Below, one piece after another: positions 8,526 through 15,307 of a DNA stretch of 20,530 nucleotides. A model generated the notes under the pieces. That model saw nothing but the letters and a program-made list of their open reading frames with translations, had not been told where the DNA came from and ran no database searches. Position numbers and translations under genes: made by a program. The stretch is taken from NCBI GenBank assembly GCA_016292745.1, contig JAEDFO010000043.1:1-20530 (forward strand). Reading direction: 5' to 3'. Within the stretch, counting starts at the first letter, position 1. Each line of letters starts with the position of its first letter. This DNA comes from Muribaculaceae bacterium. Its GTDB lineage: Bacteria > Bacteroidota > Bacteroidia > Bacteroidales > Muribaculaceae.

Positions 8526-8566
8526 AAAAAAAAGACGGTGCGCCACATTTTACAATAGCACACCGT
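8526..8566 (-). terminator. Intrinsic terminator after mlaF
   Basis: On the minus strand, a 9-bp stem (8566-8558 with 8543-8535, one G-U pair) and a 14-base loop are followed by one C and then a run of eight T (8533-8526). It lies 29 bases after the mlaF stop and ends the two-gene mlaE-mlaF operon. The rest of 8362-8594 is AT-rich with no supported gene. Confidence 0.85.
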
Positions 8567-8594
8567 GGTAACATCAGACCATTTATCAGCAAGA

Positions 8595-9362
8595 TTACAC
8601 GCTGCGGGCCATTCGGTATTTTCTAACATCCTGAAACAGTTCGGTGGCAAACACAAAGTTGTTCAGCACTTCGTTGTCGCTGTTATATATTTCGTTCATC
8701 GACCCGGTCCAGTTCAGATGTCCTTTGTTGATGAAGATGATGTTTTCACCGATTCCGAGCACCGAGTTCATGTCGTGGGTGTTGATTATCGTTGTAATCT
8801 TGTATTCGCTCGTAATATCGTGAAGCAATTCATCAATGACTATCGACGTCTTTGGGTCAAGGCCCGAGTTTGGCTCGTCGCAGAAAAGATATTTGGGGTT
8901 CAAGGCAATGGCGCGTGCAATGGCCACACGTTTCTGCATACCACCGCTTATCTCCGACGGGTATTTTTTCTCGGCGCCAGTGAGGTTGACGCGGTCAATA
9001 CAGAACTGGGCGCGCTCACGCTTTTCCTCGTCGCTCATGTCGGAAAACATCACTAACGGGAACATGACATTGCCCAAAACCGTCTCGGAATCGAACAATG
9101 CCGAGCCCTGGAACAACATGCCTATTTCCTTGCGCAATTCCTTACGTTGCGAAATCGACATTTTCATCAAGTCGCGGCCGTCGAACAATATCTCGCCCTT
9201 TTCCGGGGTAACAAGTCCCACAAGGCTCTTCATCAGCACAGTCTTTCCAGAGCCACTCTGCCCTATTATGAGGTTTGTCTTCCCATCGTAAAACTTGGCC
9301 GATATGCCGAAAAGAATCTGCTTGTCGTCGAACGTCTTCTCAATATCGTTTATCTCAATCAT
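8595..9362 (-). CDS. mlaF: MlaF-type ABC transporter ATP-binding protein
   Basis: The cytoplasmic ATPase of an MlaFEDB-like phospholipid transport system of the inner membrane. The 255-residue protein shows Walker A GQSGSGKT (34-41), a Q-loop at FQGSALF (84-90), the Mla-style signature SEISGGMQKRVAIARA (136-151), Walker B YLFCDEPNSGLDP (158-170) and the H-loop INTHD (193-197). The SGGM(Q/A)(K/R)R form separates Mla/TGD-type ATPases from other ABC importers. Its ATG overlaps the mlaE stop as ATGA, implying translational coupling. A terminator follows directly, so no mlaD or mlaB gene is co-transcribed downstream. Confidence 0.92.
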   Translation of the reverse strand: MIEINDIEKTFDDKQILFGISAKFYDGKTNLIIGQSGSGKTVLMKSLVGLVTPEKGEILFDGRDLMKMSISQRKELRKEIGMLFQGSALFDSETVLGNVMFPLVMFSDMSDEEKRERAQFCIDRVNLTGAEKKYPSEISGGMQKRVAIARAIALNPKYLFCDEPNSGLDPKTSIVIDELLHDITSEYKITTIINTHDMNSVLGIGENIIFINKGHLNWTGSMNEIYNSDNEVLNNFVFATELFQDVRKYRMARSV

Positions 9363-10108
9363 TGCAGCAACACTTTAGTTAATATTACGTCGAAAAGAAG
9401 GATGAAAATGCTGCTGGTAACTACAGCATCGGTACTTGCCTTGCCAACCTCAAGCGAACCGCCTTTAACCGTATATCCGAAATACGAAGCTATCGACGAA
9501 ATGAGGAATGCAAACACAAACGACTTTATTATTGCATACCACACATACCACTCGGTAAACAACGACTGTATACCATATATATATGTTGATGTCGATATTA
9601 TTCCCGTCACTTCCGCCACAAGATATCCACCGAACAAACCGGTGCACATGCTGAAGATAACAAGCACCGGGATAAATGTCACCAATGCCATTATTTTGGG
9701 CAGGACGAGGAAATTGGCCGAATTGACGCCCATTATCTCAAGCGCATCTATCTGCTCGGTAACTCGCATTGTGCCTATCTCCGAAGCAATGTTCGAGCCT
9801 ATCTTTCCGGCCAGAATCAAACACAGAATCGACGACGAGAATTCAAGCAATATGATTTCACGGGTGGCCAAGCCAACCGAATAACGGGGCAACAACGGCG
9901 ATGATGTGTTAAGTTCCATCTGTATGGTACACACTGCACCGATGAATATCGATATAATTACGTCGAGAGGTATCGAATCAATACCCAGCTTCGATATTTC
10001 ATCGATATATCTACGAAAAAACACCTTCAACTTGTCAGGCACGGCAAACACCTTGCCTAAAAACAGTACATATTCGCCAAGTGAAGATAAAGAATGAGTC
10101 AAAACCAT
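9359..10108 (-). CDS. mlaE: MlaE family ABC transporter permease
   Basis: The integral membrane permease of an Mla-type lipid transporter that pairs with the adjacent ATPase. It has about 5-6 hydrophobic segments and the MlaE family hallmark GKIGSNIASEIGTMRVTEQ plus IDALEIMGV, a coupling region that contacts MlaF. The open frame extends upstream to an ATG at 10216, but I place the start at 10108 (249 residues, the usual family length). A full promoter (10162-10130) lies inside the longer version and would start transcription near 10123, just ahead of the 10108 ATG. The first residues from 10108 (VLTHSLSSLGEYVLFLGKVF) also resemble normal MlaE N-termini. Confidence 0.9.
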   Translation of the reverse strand: MVLTHSLSSLGEYVLFLGKVFAVPDKLKVFFRRYIDEISKLGIDSIPLDVIISIFIGAVCTIQMELNTSSPLLPRYSVGLATREIILLEFSSSILCLILAGKIGSNIASEIGTMRVTEQIDALEIMGVNSANFLVLPKIMALVTFIPVLVIFSMCTGLFGGYLVAEVTGIISTSTYIYGIQSLFTEWYVWYAIIKSFVFAFLISSIASYFGYTVKGGSLEVGKASTDAVVTSSIFILLFDVILTKVLLQ

Positions 10109-10129
10109 CGTAAATGTCTTTTTGTTTGG

Positions 10130-10162
10130 CAAAAATACGAAAAATCTGATAATGCCAACAAC
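10130..10162 (-). promoter_or_regulatory. Bacteroidota-type promoter for mlaE-mlaF
   Basis: On the minus strand, GTTG (10162-10159), a 21-base spacer, and TATTTTTG (10137-10130). The predicted start lies near 10123, which supports the mlaE ATG at 10108 over the upstream ATG at 10216. Confidence 0.6.
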
Positions 10163-10335
10163 ACATTTACCGGCAACTACAGCTTTTTTTGCAACAACAA
10201 ATGCCAGAAACAACAATAATGAACACTTATGCTTCCATAACAGACAATTACCGACTGATTCCGATGCTTCATCGGTGCGTAAATCTGAGGAAAATGCTTC
10301 ATTTGCACTCTATTAACGAGATTTTTCCACATTTG

Positions 10336-10367
10336 GTTGTCTCTGAAAATCATTTTTTGTAAATTTG
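10336..10367 (+). promoter_or_regulatory. Bacteroidota-type promoter for etfB-etfA-acd
   Basis: GTTG at 10336-10339, a 20-base spacer, and TAAATTTG at 10360-10367. A perfect TTTG at 10332-10335 is adjacent but would give a 24-base spacer. The leader to the etfB ATG would be about 65 bases. Confidence 0.65.
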
Positions 10368-10437
10368 CAGAGTTTAAGCATTTCACTCAGTGTGAAGGCT
10401 CAACACAGAAAATCCAAATTAACAAATATATAAGATT

Positions 10438-11313
10438 ATGAGTTTGAATATCGTCGTTCTCGCGAAACAAGTACCCGACACCCGAAATGTGGGGAAAGAC
10501 GCGATGAAAGAAGATGGGACAATTAACCGTGCCGCTCTGCCGGCAATCTTCAATCCCGAAGATTTGAACGCTTTGGAACAAGCATTACAGTTAAAGGACC
10601 AGAATCCAGGTTCACGAATCACTTTGCTCACCATGGGTCCTCCGCGCGCCAGCGAAATAATTCGCGAAGGCTTGTATCGCGGTGCCGACACAGGAATTGT
10701 GCTCACCAGCCGTGCCTTTGCAGGTGCCGACACTTTGGCCACATCGTATGCCATTGCTGCCGCTGTTAAGCACATAAAGCAATTCGACATTGTAATTGGT
10801 GGACGTCAGGCCATTGATGGCGACACAGCCCAAGTAGGTCCTCAAGTTGCCGAGAAGCTCGGCATTCCGCAAGTAACCTACGCCGAAGAGATTATCAAGG
10901 TTGAGAACGGTGTAGCTACAATCAAACGTCGCTTGAAAAACGGTGTTGAAACCGTTGAAGCTCCGCTGCCACTCGTAGTAACAGTTAACGGCAGTGCTGC
11001 TCCTTGCCGTCCGCGCAATGCACGTTTTGTTCAGAAATACAAATACGCCGTAACACCAAGTGAAAAGGCCAATCTCGGCGAAGATATGCTTCGCCTTGTT
11101 GACAGCCGCGAATATCTCAACCTTTACGAATGGGATGAGAAGGTAGTTGAAGCCGACGTTGAGCAAATTGGCCTTGCAGGTTCGCCTACCAAGGTTAAAG
11201 GCATTGAGAATGTGGTATTCACCGCCAAGGAAAGCAAAGTGCTCGACGGCGGCAACGATGCCGAGATTGAGGATTTAATCAAGGAACTGATAACCAACCA
11301 CACAATCGGTTAA
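10438..11313 (+). CDS. etfB: Electron transfer flavoprotein, beta subunit
   Basis: Forms the EtfAB heterodimer that carries electrons between acyl-CoA dehydrogenases and the respiratory or redox system; soluble, binds FAD with EtfA plus AMP or a second flavin. The 291-residue protein starts NIVVLAKQVPDTRNVG, has the central TMGPPRASEIIREGLYRGAD and IVIGGRQAIDGDTAQVGP segments (nucleotide-binding region), and PLPLVVTVNGSAAPCRPR near residues 176-193, all standard EtfB features. It is first in a three-gene operon: etfA follows after 31 bases and the dehydrogenase after that. That order, with the dehydrogenase adjacent, suggests a dedicated electron partner. Confidence 0.95.
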   Translation: MSLNIVVLAKQVPDTRNVGKDAMKEDGTINRAALPAIFNPEDLNALEQALQLKDQNPGSRITLLTMGPPRASEIIREGLYRGADTGIVLTSRAFAGADTLATSYAIAAAVKHIKQFDIVIGGRQAIDGDTAQVGPQVAEKLGIPQVTYAEEIIKVENGVATIKRRLKNGVETVEAPLPLVVTVNGSAAPCRPRNARFVQKYKYAVTPSEKANLGEDMLRLVDSREYLNLYEWDEKVVEADVEQIGLAGSPTKVKGIENVVFTAKESKVLDGGNDAEIEDLIKELITNHTIG

Positions 11314-11344
11314 TGGTTTTTCAATCATCTAAAAATTGAATAAT

Positions 11345-12370
11345 ATGAAATCGAACAACTTAATAGTATATTGCGAAATTGAAGATGGAAAGATTGCCGA
11401 TGTGAGTCTTGAGCTGCTTACCAAAGGTCGCACCTTAGCCACCAAGCTTGGTATTGACCTCGAAGCATTGATTATCGGCAGCAACCTCGACGGAGTGGAA
11501 AGCCAGGTGTTTCCTTACGGTGCCGACCGCGTGTATAAGTGCGACGACAGCCGCCTCTACCCTTTCACATCACTGCCTCACGCTTCGATTGTAATAAATC
11601 TTTTCAAGGAAATAAAGCCACAGATCTGCTTGCTCGGAGCCACTATAATTGGTCGTGACCTCGGCCCACGCGTATCTTCGGCGCTCCACAGCGGCCTTAC
11701 TGCCGACTGTACCAGCCTCGAAATCGGCGACCACAAGGATGTTAAGACTGGCAAGGAATATTCCAACATCCTCCTGCAGATTCGTCCTGCTTTCGGTGGT
11801 AACATCGTGGCCACAATCGTCAACCCTGAATGCCGTCCACAGATGGCTACAGTGCGCGAAGGCGTGATGAAGAAAGAAGTATTCAACGCCAGCCATACCG
11901 GCGAAGTAGTTAACCTCGATGTTAACAAATACACTAATCCGGAGGATTTCGTTGTAAAAATCATAGATCGTCAAATCTCAAAGTCGAAAATCAACATCAA
12001 AGGCGCTCCTATCATCGTGGCCGGTGGCTATGGTGTAGGCAGCAAGGAAAACTTCGACCTGCTGTTCAAGCTTGCCAAGACCCTTGGCGGCGAAGTTGGC
12101 GCATCACGTGCCGCTGTCGATGCCGGTTTCGTTGAGCACGACCGTCAAATCGGACAGACAGGTGTTACCGTTCGCCCAAAACTTTACATTGCCTGCGGCA
12201 TCTCCGGACAAATTCAGCACATAGCCGGTATGCAGGAAAGCTCGATTATAATTTCAATCAACAGCGACCCTAACGCTCCTATCAACTCTATTGCCGACTA
12301 CGTTATCAACGGCACAGTGGAAGATGTGGTTCCACGTTTGATTAAGTATTACCAAAAGAACTCAAAGTAA
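11345..12370 (+). CDS. etfA: Electron transfer flavoprotein, alpha subunit
   Basis: The FAD-binding subunit of ETF. From the ATG at 11345 it is 341 residues long. An in-frame TTG at 11336 would add only three residues and is not needed. The N-terminal domain includes LLGATIIGRDLGPRVSSAL. The C-terminal FAD-binding domain carries GGYGVGSKENF, then SRAAVDAGFVEHDRQIGQTG and KLYIACGISGQIQH (usually GISGAIQH, so one conservative difference), then INSDPNAPI, which is the canonical EtfA order. The stop is 4 bases before the acyl-CoA dehydrogenase ATG. No ETF:quinone oxidoreductase gene is in the window. Confidence 0.95.
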   Translation: MKSNNLIVYCEIEDGKIADVSLELLTKGRTLATKLGIDLEALIIGSNLDGVESQVFPYGADRVYKCDDSRLYPFTSLPHASIVINLFKEIKPQICLLGATIIGRDLGPRVSSALHSGLTADCTSLEIGDHKDVKTGKEYSNILLQIRPAFGGNIVATIVNPECRPQMATVREGVMKKEVFNASHTGEVVNLDVNKYTNPEDFVVKIIDRQISKSKINIKGAPIIVAGGYGVGSKENFDLLFKLAKTLGGEVGASRAAVDAGFVEHDRQIGQTGVTVRPKLYIACGISGQIQHIAGMQESSIIISINSDPNAPINSIADYVINGTVEDVVPRLIKYYQKNSK

Positions 12371-12374
12371 GAAG

Positions 12375-14078
12375 ATGGCAAATTTTTTCACAGACAATAC
12401 AGCTTTAAAGCATCATCTTTCGCATCCTTTGATGCGCAAGATTGTGGAACTGAAGGAACGCAACTTCGCCGATGCTGACAAATACGACTATGCTCCCCAG
12501 AATTTTGAGGATGCAATGGACTCATACGAAAAGGTCCTTGAAATAGCAGGTGAAATATCCGGCGACATCGTAGCTCCTAATGCCGAAAGTGTTGACCACG
12601 AAGGTCCTCACGTAGTTGACGGTCACGTGGTTTACGCACAAGGAACACAGGAAAACCTCAAGGCCCTCGTACAGGCTGGCCTCATGGGCATATCGCTGCC
12701 ACGCCGCTATAATGGCTTGAACTTCTCTCTGGTGCCTTACATCATGGCTGCCGACATGGTAAGCCGCGCCGATGCAGGCTTTGTAAACATCTGGGGTCTT
12801 CAGGACTGCGCTGAAACCATCTATGAATTTGCCGATGACGACCAGAGAATGCGCTACTTGCCTCGCGTTTGTGCCGGTGAAACCATGGCTATGGACCTCA
12901 CCGAACCCGATGCCGGCAGCGACCTTCAGGCCGTTATGCTCAAGGCCACTTTCAACGAGGCCGACGGCACCTGGCGTCTGAATGGTGTTAAGCGATTCAT
13001 CACCAACGGCGACGGACACATTGCCCTCGTTCTTGCCCGCTCTGAAGAAGGCAGCAAGGATGGACGCGGACTGTCAATGTTTATCTACGACCGAAACGAT
13101 GGCGGTGTAACAGTTCGCCGTATCGAAAACAAGATGGGTATCAAAGGTTCTCCCACATGCGAGCTCGTATTCAAGAACGCCAAGGCTGAACTTTGCGGCT
13201 CACGTCGCCTGGGCCTTATTAAATATGTCATGGCTCTGATGAACGGTGCTCGTCTGGGTATCGCTGCACAATCGGTTGGTGTGAGCGAATCGGCTTATCG
13301 CGAAGCTCTTGCCTATGCCATGGACCGTAAGCAGTTCGGCAAAGCCATTATCGAATTCCCGGCTGTTGCCGAAATGGTATCGATGATCAAGGCCAAACTT
13401 GATGCTTCGAGAAGCCTCCTCTACGAAACCACCCGTTTCGTAGATATCTACAAGACTTACGAAGATATTGCCCGCGAACGCACTCTTGCCCCTGAAGAAC
13501 GTGCCGAAATGAAGAAGTACTCTCGTCTGGCTGATGCATTCACCCCATTGGCAAAAGGAATGGGCAGTGAATTCTGCAACCAGAACGCATACGACTGTGT
13601 TCAGGTACACGGTGGTTCCGGCTTCATGAAGGACTATGCTTGCGAACGCATCTATCGCGATGCCCGTATTACTTCAATTTACGAAGGGACAACACAGCTT
13701 CAGGTGGTTGCTGCTATTCGCCACGTCACCACAGGTACATACCTTGGACGAATCAAGGAATATGAAAACGAATCGTACGCTGAATCGTTGCTTCCACTGA
13801 AGAACAAGCTCGTTGAAATGACAGCGAAATTCGAACAGGCAGTTGAAAAGGTAACAGCCACCAAAGATACTGAATATGTCGACTTCCAGGCTCGTCGCCT
13901 CGTTGAAATGGCCGGTCACATCGTTATGGGCTATCTGCTGATTTCAGATGCAACCCGCAACAGCGAATTTGAGGCTTCTGCAGCCAACTACATCCGCTTT
14001 GGCGAGGCTGAAGTGGCTCGTCATGCCGAATTCATCGGCAAATTCGAGCCCGAGATGGTAGCATCGTACAAAGCTTGA
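12375..14078 (+). CDS. Acyl-CoA dehydrogenase family protein with C-terminal extension
   Basis: A flavin-dependent alpha,beta-dehydrogenation enzyme that passes electrons to the ETF encoded just upstream. The 567-residue protein is longer than the ~380-residue core family. The core shows MDLTEPDAGSDLQAV (173-187, flavin/substrate segment), KRFITNGDGHIALVLARS (206-223), QVHGGSGFMKDYACERIYRDAR (410-431) and IYEGTTQLQ, in which E437 fits the catalytic base of the MCAD class. Residues ~455-567 are a helical tail like the acyl-CoA dehydrogenase C-terminal domain. The substrate is not predictable; in a saccharolytic anaerobe it could also run as an acyl-CoA reductase. It starts 4 bases after etfA and ends before a strong stem-loop. 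Confidence 0.9.
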   Translation: MANFFTDNTALKHHLSHPLMRKIVELKERNFADADKYDYAPQNFEDAMDSYEKVLEIAGEISGDIVAPNAESVDHEGPHVVDGHVVYAQGTQENLKALVQAGLMGISLPRRYNGLNFSLVPYIMAADMVSRADAGFVNIWGLQDCAETIYEFADDDQRMRYLPRVCAGETMAMDLTEPDAGSDLQAVMLKATFNEADGTWRLNGVKRFITNGDGHIALVLARSEEGSKDGRGLSMFIYDRNDGGVTVRRIENKMGIKGSPTCELVFKNAKAELCGSRRLGLIKYVMALMNGARLGIAAQSVGVSESAYREALAYAMDRKQFGKAIIEFPAVAEMVSMIKAKLDASRSLLYETTRFVDIYKTYEDIARERTLAPEERAEMKKYSRLADAFTPLAKGMGSEFCNQNAYDCVQVHGGSGFMKDYACERIYRDARITSIYEGTTQLQVVAAIRHVTTGTYLGRIKEYENESYAESLLPLKNKLVEMTAKFEQAVEKVTATKDTEYVDFQARRLVEMAGHIVMGYLLISDATRNSEFEASAANYIRFGEAEVARHAEFIGKFEPEMVASYKA

Positions 14079-14096
14079 TTTATTCAATAATGCTCA

Positions 14097-14130
14097 AGGG
14101 TGTGCCGGAACCAATGTTTTGGCACACCCT
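14097..14130 (+). terminator. Stem-loop closing the etf operon
   Basis: A perfect 10-bp stem (14097-14106 with 14121-14130) with a 14-base loop, 18 bases after the dehydrogenase stop. No T-run follows on the plus strand, so it may act as a 3'-end stabiliser or a weak terminator. Confidence 0.6.
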
Positions 14131-14158
14131 ATCTATCAATTAACTTCCTATTTAGCTC

Positions 14159-14213
14159 CGGGATATCCCGACTTTAAAGCCACAGGCAGGATTCGGTATT
14201 AGAATCGCACCTG
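14159..14213 (+). promoter_or_regulatory. Structured leader upstream of the exonuclease gene
   Basis: A perfect 12-bp palindrome, CGGGATATCCCG, lies at 14159-14170. An interrupted hairpin follows: 14183-14186 with 14210-14213 and 14190-14194 with 14202-14206. No TAnnTTTG promoter is evident between 14131 and 14239, so the promoter of the exonuclease gene is unclear. Confidence 0.3.
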
Positions 14214-14239
14214 GATTACTCGTATAGAGATTTAGATTA

Positions 14240-14875
14240 ATGATAAGATTGTCAATAAATAAAGAAGCGATATCCAAACTTCCCACTGCCGCATTCAACG
14301 GTAAAATATTTGTAGCAGATACAAAAGAGCTGGTCGACGTTGCAATTGACGAACTTCGGAAATATGACATGATAGGTATTGACACCGAAACCCGCCCCTC
14401 ATTCAAAAAAGGGGTGTATCACAACGTAGCTCTGCTTCAACTATCCACCATCGACAAATGCTACTTGATCAGGCTCAACAAAACAGGCTTTTCCGACAAA
14501 GTTGCAAGCCTGCTCGAAGACGAGTCGATAATGAAAATCGGCCTATCGCTTAACGACGATATCCGCAGGCTTCACGAGTCGAAAGACTTCAAGCCATCGA
14601 ATTTCGTAGATCTTCAGACATTCGTGAAAGACTACGGAATAATCGACAACAGCCTTCAACGCATTTTTGCCATTGTGTTCGGCCAGCGTATATCCAAAGG
14701 TCAAAGATTATCGAACTGGGAAGCTATCGAACTCACAAATGCCCAGCAGAATTACGCTGCCACCGACGCTTGGGCATGCCTGAAGATATACAACGAACTT
14801 ATCGGCAACAAGTTCAACCCATACGATTCGAAATACATTCTTGACGACGAAATCACAGATGAAGCGACGGTTTAA
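14240..14875 (+). CDS. 3'-5' exonuclease, DEDDy (RNase D-like) family
   Basis: A two-metal nuclease of the DnaQ/RNase D fold acting on RNA or DNA 3' ends. The 211-residue protein is a single exonuclease domain without the HRDC domains of RNase D, as in the short Bacteroidota homologues. The four acidic ligands and the tyrosine are visible: D48 and E50 in GIDTE, D106 or D107 in LNDDIRRL, and Y172/D176 in NYAATDAW, the Y-x3-D signature of DEDDy enzymes. VALLQLST and VDLQTF are further family marks. Its 3' end overlaps the next gene by 17 bases. The substrate (tRNA processing versus DNA repair) cannot be told from sequence. Confidence 0.9.
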   Translation: MIRLSINKEAISKLPTAAFNGKIFVADTKELVDVAIDELRKYDMIGIDTETRPSFKKGVYHNVALLQLSTIDKCYLIRLNKTGFSDKVASLLEDESIMKIGLSLNDDIRRLHESKDFKPSNFVDLQTFVKDYGIIDNSLQRIFAIVFGQRISKGQRLSNWEAIELTNAQQNYAATDAWACLKIYNELIGNKFNPYDSKYILDDEITDEATV

Positions 14876-15083
14876 AAAATCGACAATAGTGCCGGCTATA
14901 CTTCTTGTATATCTGGCTTTTATGGCCTACATAGGGCGAAGCATGTTCTACAGCGACGAACGCGCAAAGTACATAGCCGTGATAGCTGTGACTACAGCGA
15001 TTATAATCCTGTTGCACTTCAGCCTGAAACGTAAGGAAAAGCTGCAACAGCAACGAGAAGAGGCCGCCGACAACGACAAATAG
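14859..15083 (+). CDS. Small two-helix membrane protein of unknown function
   Basis: Not recognised. From the ATG at 14859 it is 74 residues: a basic N-terminus (MKRRFKKS), a hydrophobic helix at about 8-28, a short loop with charged residues (YSDERAK), a second hydrophobic helix at about 38-54, and a charged, Gln-rich C-terminal tail (KRKEKLQQQREEAADNDK). An in-frame TTG at 14841 would extend it by six residues but is unlikely. It overlaps the end of the exonuclease gene by 17 bases in another frame, which suggests translational coupling and a real gene. Many Bacteroidales have small membrane proteins at such positions; I infer no function. Confidence 0.65.
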   Translation: MKRRFKKSTIVPAILLVYLAFMAYIGRSMFYSDERAKYIAVIAVTTAIIILLHFSLKRKEKLQQQREEAADNDK

Positions 15084-15124
15084 CGTCATTTTCCCACAAT
15101 AATTGTATTTTATTGCAAAAAATA

Positions 15125-15155
15125 TTTGCATATTTAATATTTGTATATATCTTTG
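15125..15155 (+). promoter_or_regulatory. Promoter of the aromatic amino acid operon
   Basis: TTTG at 15125-15128, a 19-base spacer, and TATCTTTG at 15148-15155: a full match to the Bacteroidota consensus. Predicted start is near 15161, 13-15 bases ahead of the leader peptide ATG and about 165 bases ahead of pheA. The -33 box is one arm of the inverted repeat TGCAAA-N5-TTTGCA (15114-15130). Confidence 0.8.
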
Positions 15156-15174
15156 CAACAAAGAAAACGAGAAT

Positions 15175-15252
15175 ATGACTTTCAATTACTCATATTATTT
15201 TCACTTTTACTTTTATTTTATCAAAAATAAATGCGGGAATTCTATTGTTTGA
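15175..15252 (+). CDS. Phe/Tyr-rich leader peptide of the pheA operon attenuator
   Basis: A 25-codon frame from ATG 15175 to TGA 15250-15252. Residues 3-15 read FNYSYYFHFYFYF: five Phe and five Tyr among 13. The Phe codons start at 15181, 15199, 15205, 15211 and 15217; the Tyr codons at 15187, 15193, 15196, 15208 and 15214. The last seven codons (Cys, Gly, Asn and so on) contain the 5' arm of the antiterminator. It begins about 14 bases after the predicted transcription start and ends 72 bases before pheA. Its likely job is to report charged tRNA-Phe and tRNA-Tyr through ribosome position; the peptide itself probably has no other role. It is too short for ordinary gene callers. Confidence 0.88.
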   Translation: MTFNYSYYFHFYFYFIKNKCGNSIV

Positions 15253-15285
15253 CATTGAAAGTTGATTTTTATGATACATTCCCGC
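15233..15285 (+). promoter_or_regulatory. Antiterminator stem of the pheA attenuator
   Basis: GCGGGAAT at 15233-15240 pairs perfectly with ATTCCCGC at 15278-15285 (8 bp, 37-base loop). The 3' arm uses bases 15280-15285, which form the 5' arm of the terminator, so the two structures exclude each other. The 5' arm overlaps leader codons 20-22. A ribosome stalled on the Phe/Tyr codons would leave it free, and one reaching the stop at 15250 would cover it. Confidence 0.82.
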
Positions 15286-15307
15286 CACTTACAATGGCGG
15301 GATTTTT
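15280..15307 (+). terminator. Attenuator (intrinsic terminator) upstream of pheA
   Basis: An 8-bp G+C-rich stem (15280-15287 with 15295-15302), a 7-base loop and then TTTTT (15303-15307). It stands between the operon promoter and pheA, only 17 bases before the pheA ATG, so it can only be regulatory. Confidence 0.88.

Larger units (their letters stand above)
10109..10437. other. Divergent intergenic region between mlaE and etfB
   Basis: These 329 bases hold no supported gene. They contain the mlaE promoter (10162-10130, minus) and the etfB promoter (10336-10367, plus). Between them the heptamer ATGCTTC occurs three times, at 10229, 10264 and 10294. Each copy sits in a small dyad with a CTT centre; the best is the 6-bp hairpin 10261-10266 with 10270-10275. 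Confidence 0.6.

Noticed and set aside
8438..8656. Short frames on both strands between sppA and mlaF
   Set aside because: They cover the mlaF terminator and AT-rich intergenic DNA; no conserved features.
9147..9884. 245-codon open frame on the plus strand across mlaF and mlaE
   Set aside because: Antisense to two well-supported coupled genes; no promoter or family match.
10109..10216. 36-residue N-terminal extension of mlaE starting at ATG 10216
   Set aside because: A full Bacteroidota promoter lies inside it, with the predicted start downstream of 10216, and the extension exceeds the usual family length.
11336..11344. TTG start adding three residues to etfA
   Set aside because: A normal ATG follows at 11345 and gives the standard EtfA N-terminus.
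14841..14858. TTG start for the small membrane protein
   Set aside because: ATG at 14859 begins with a typical basic stretch before the first helix; the extension adds nothing recognisable.
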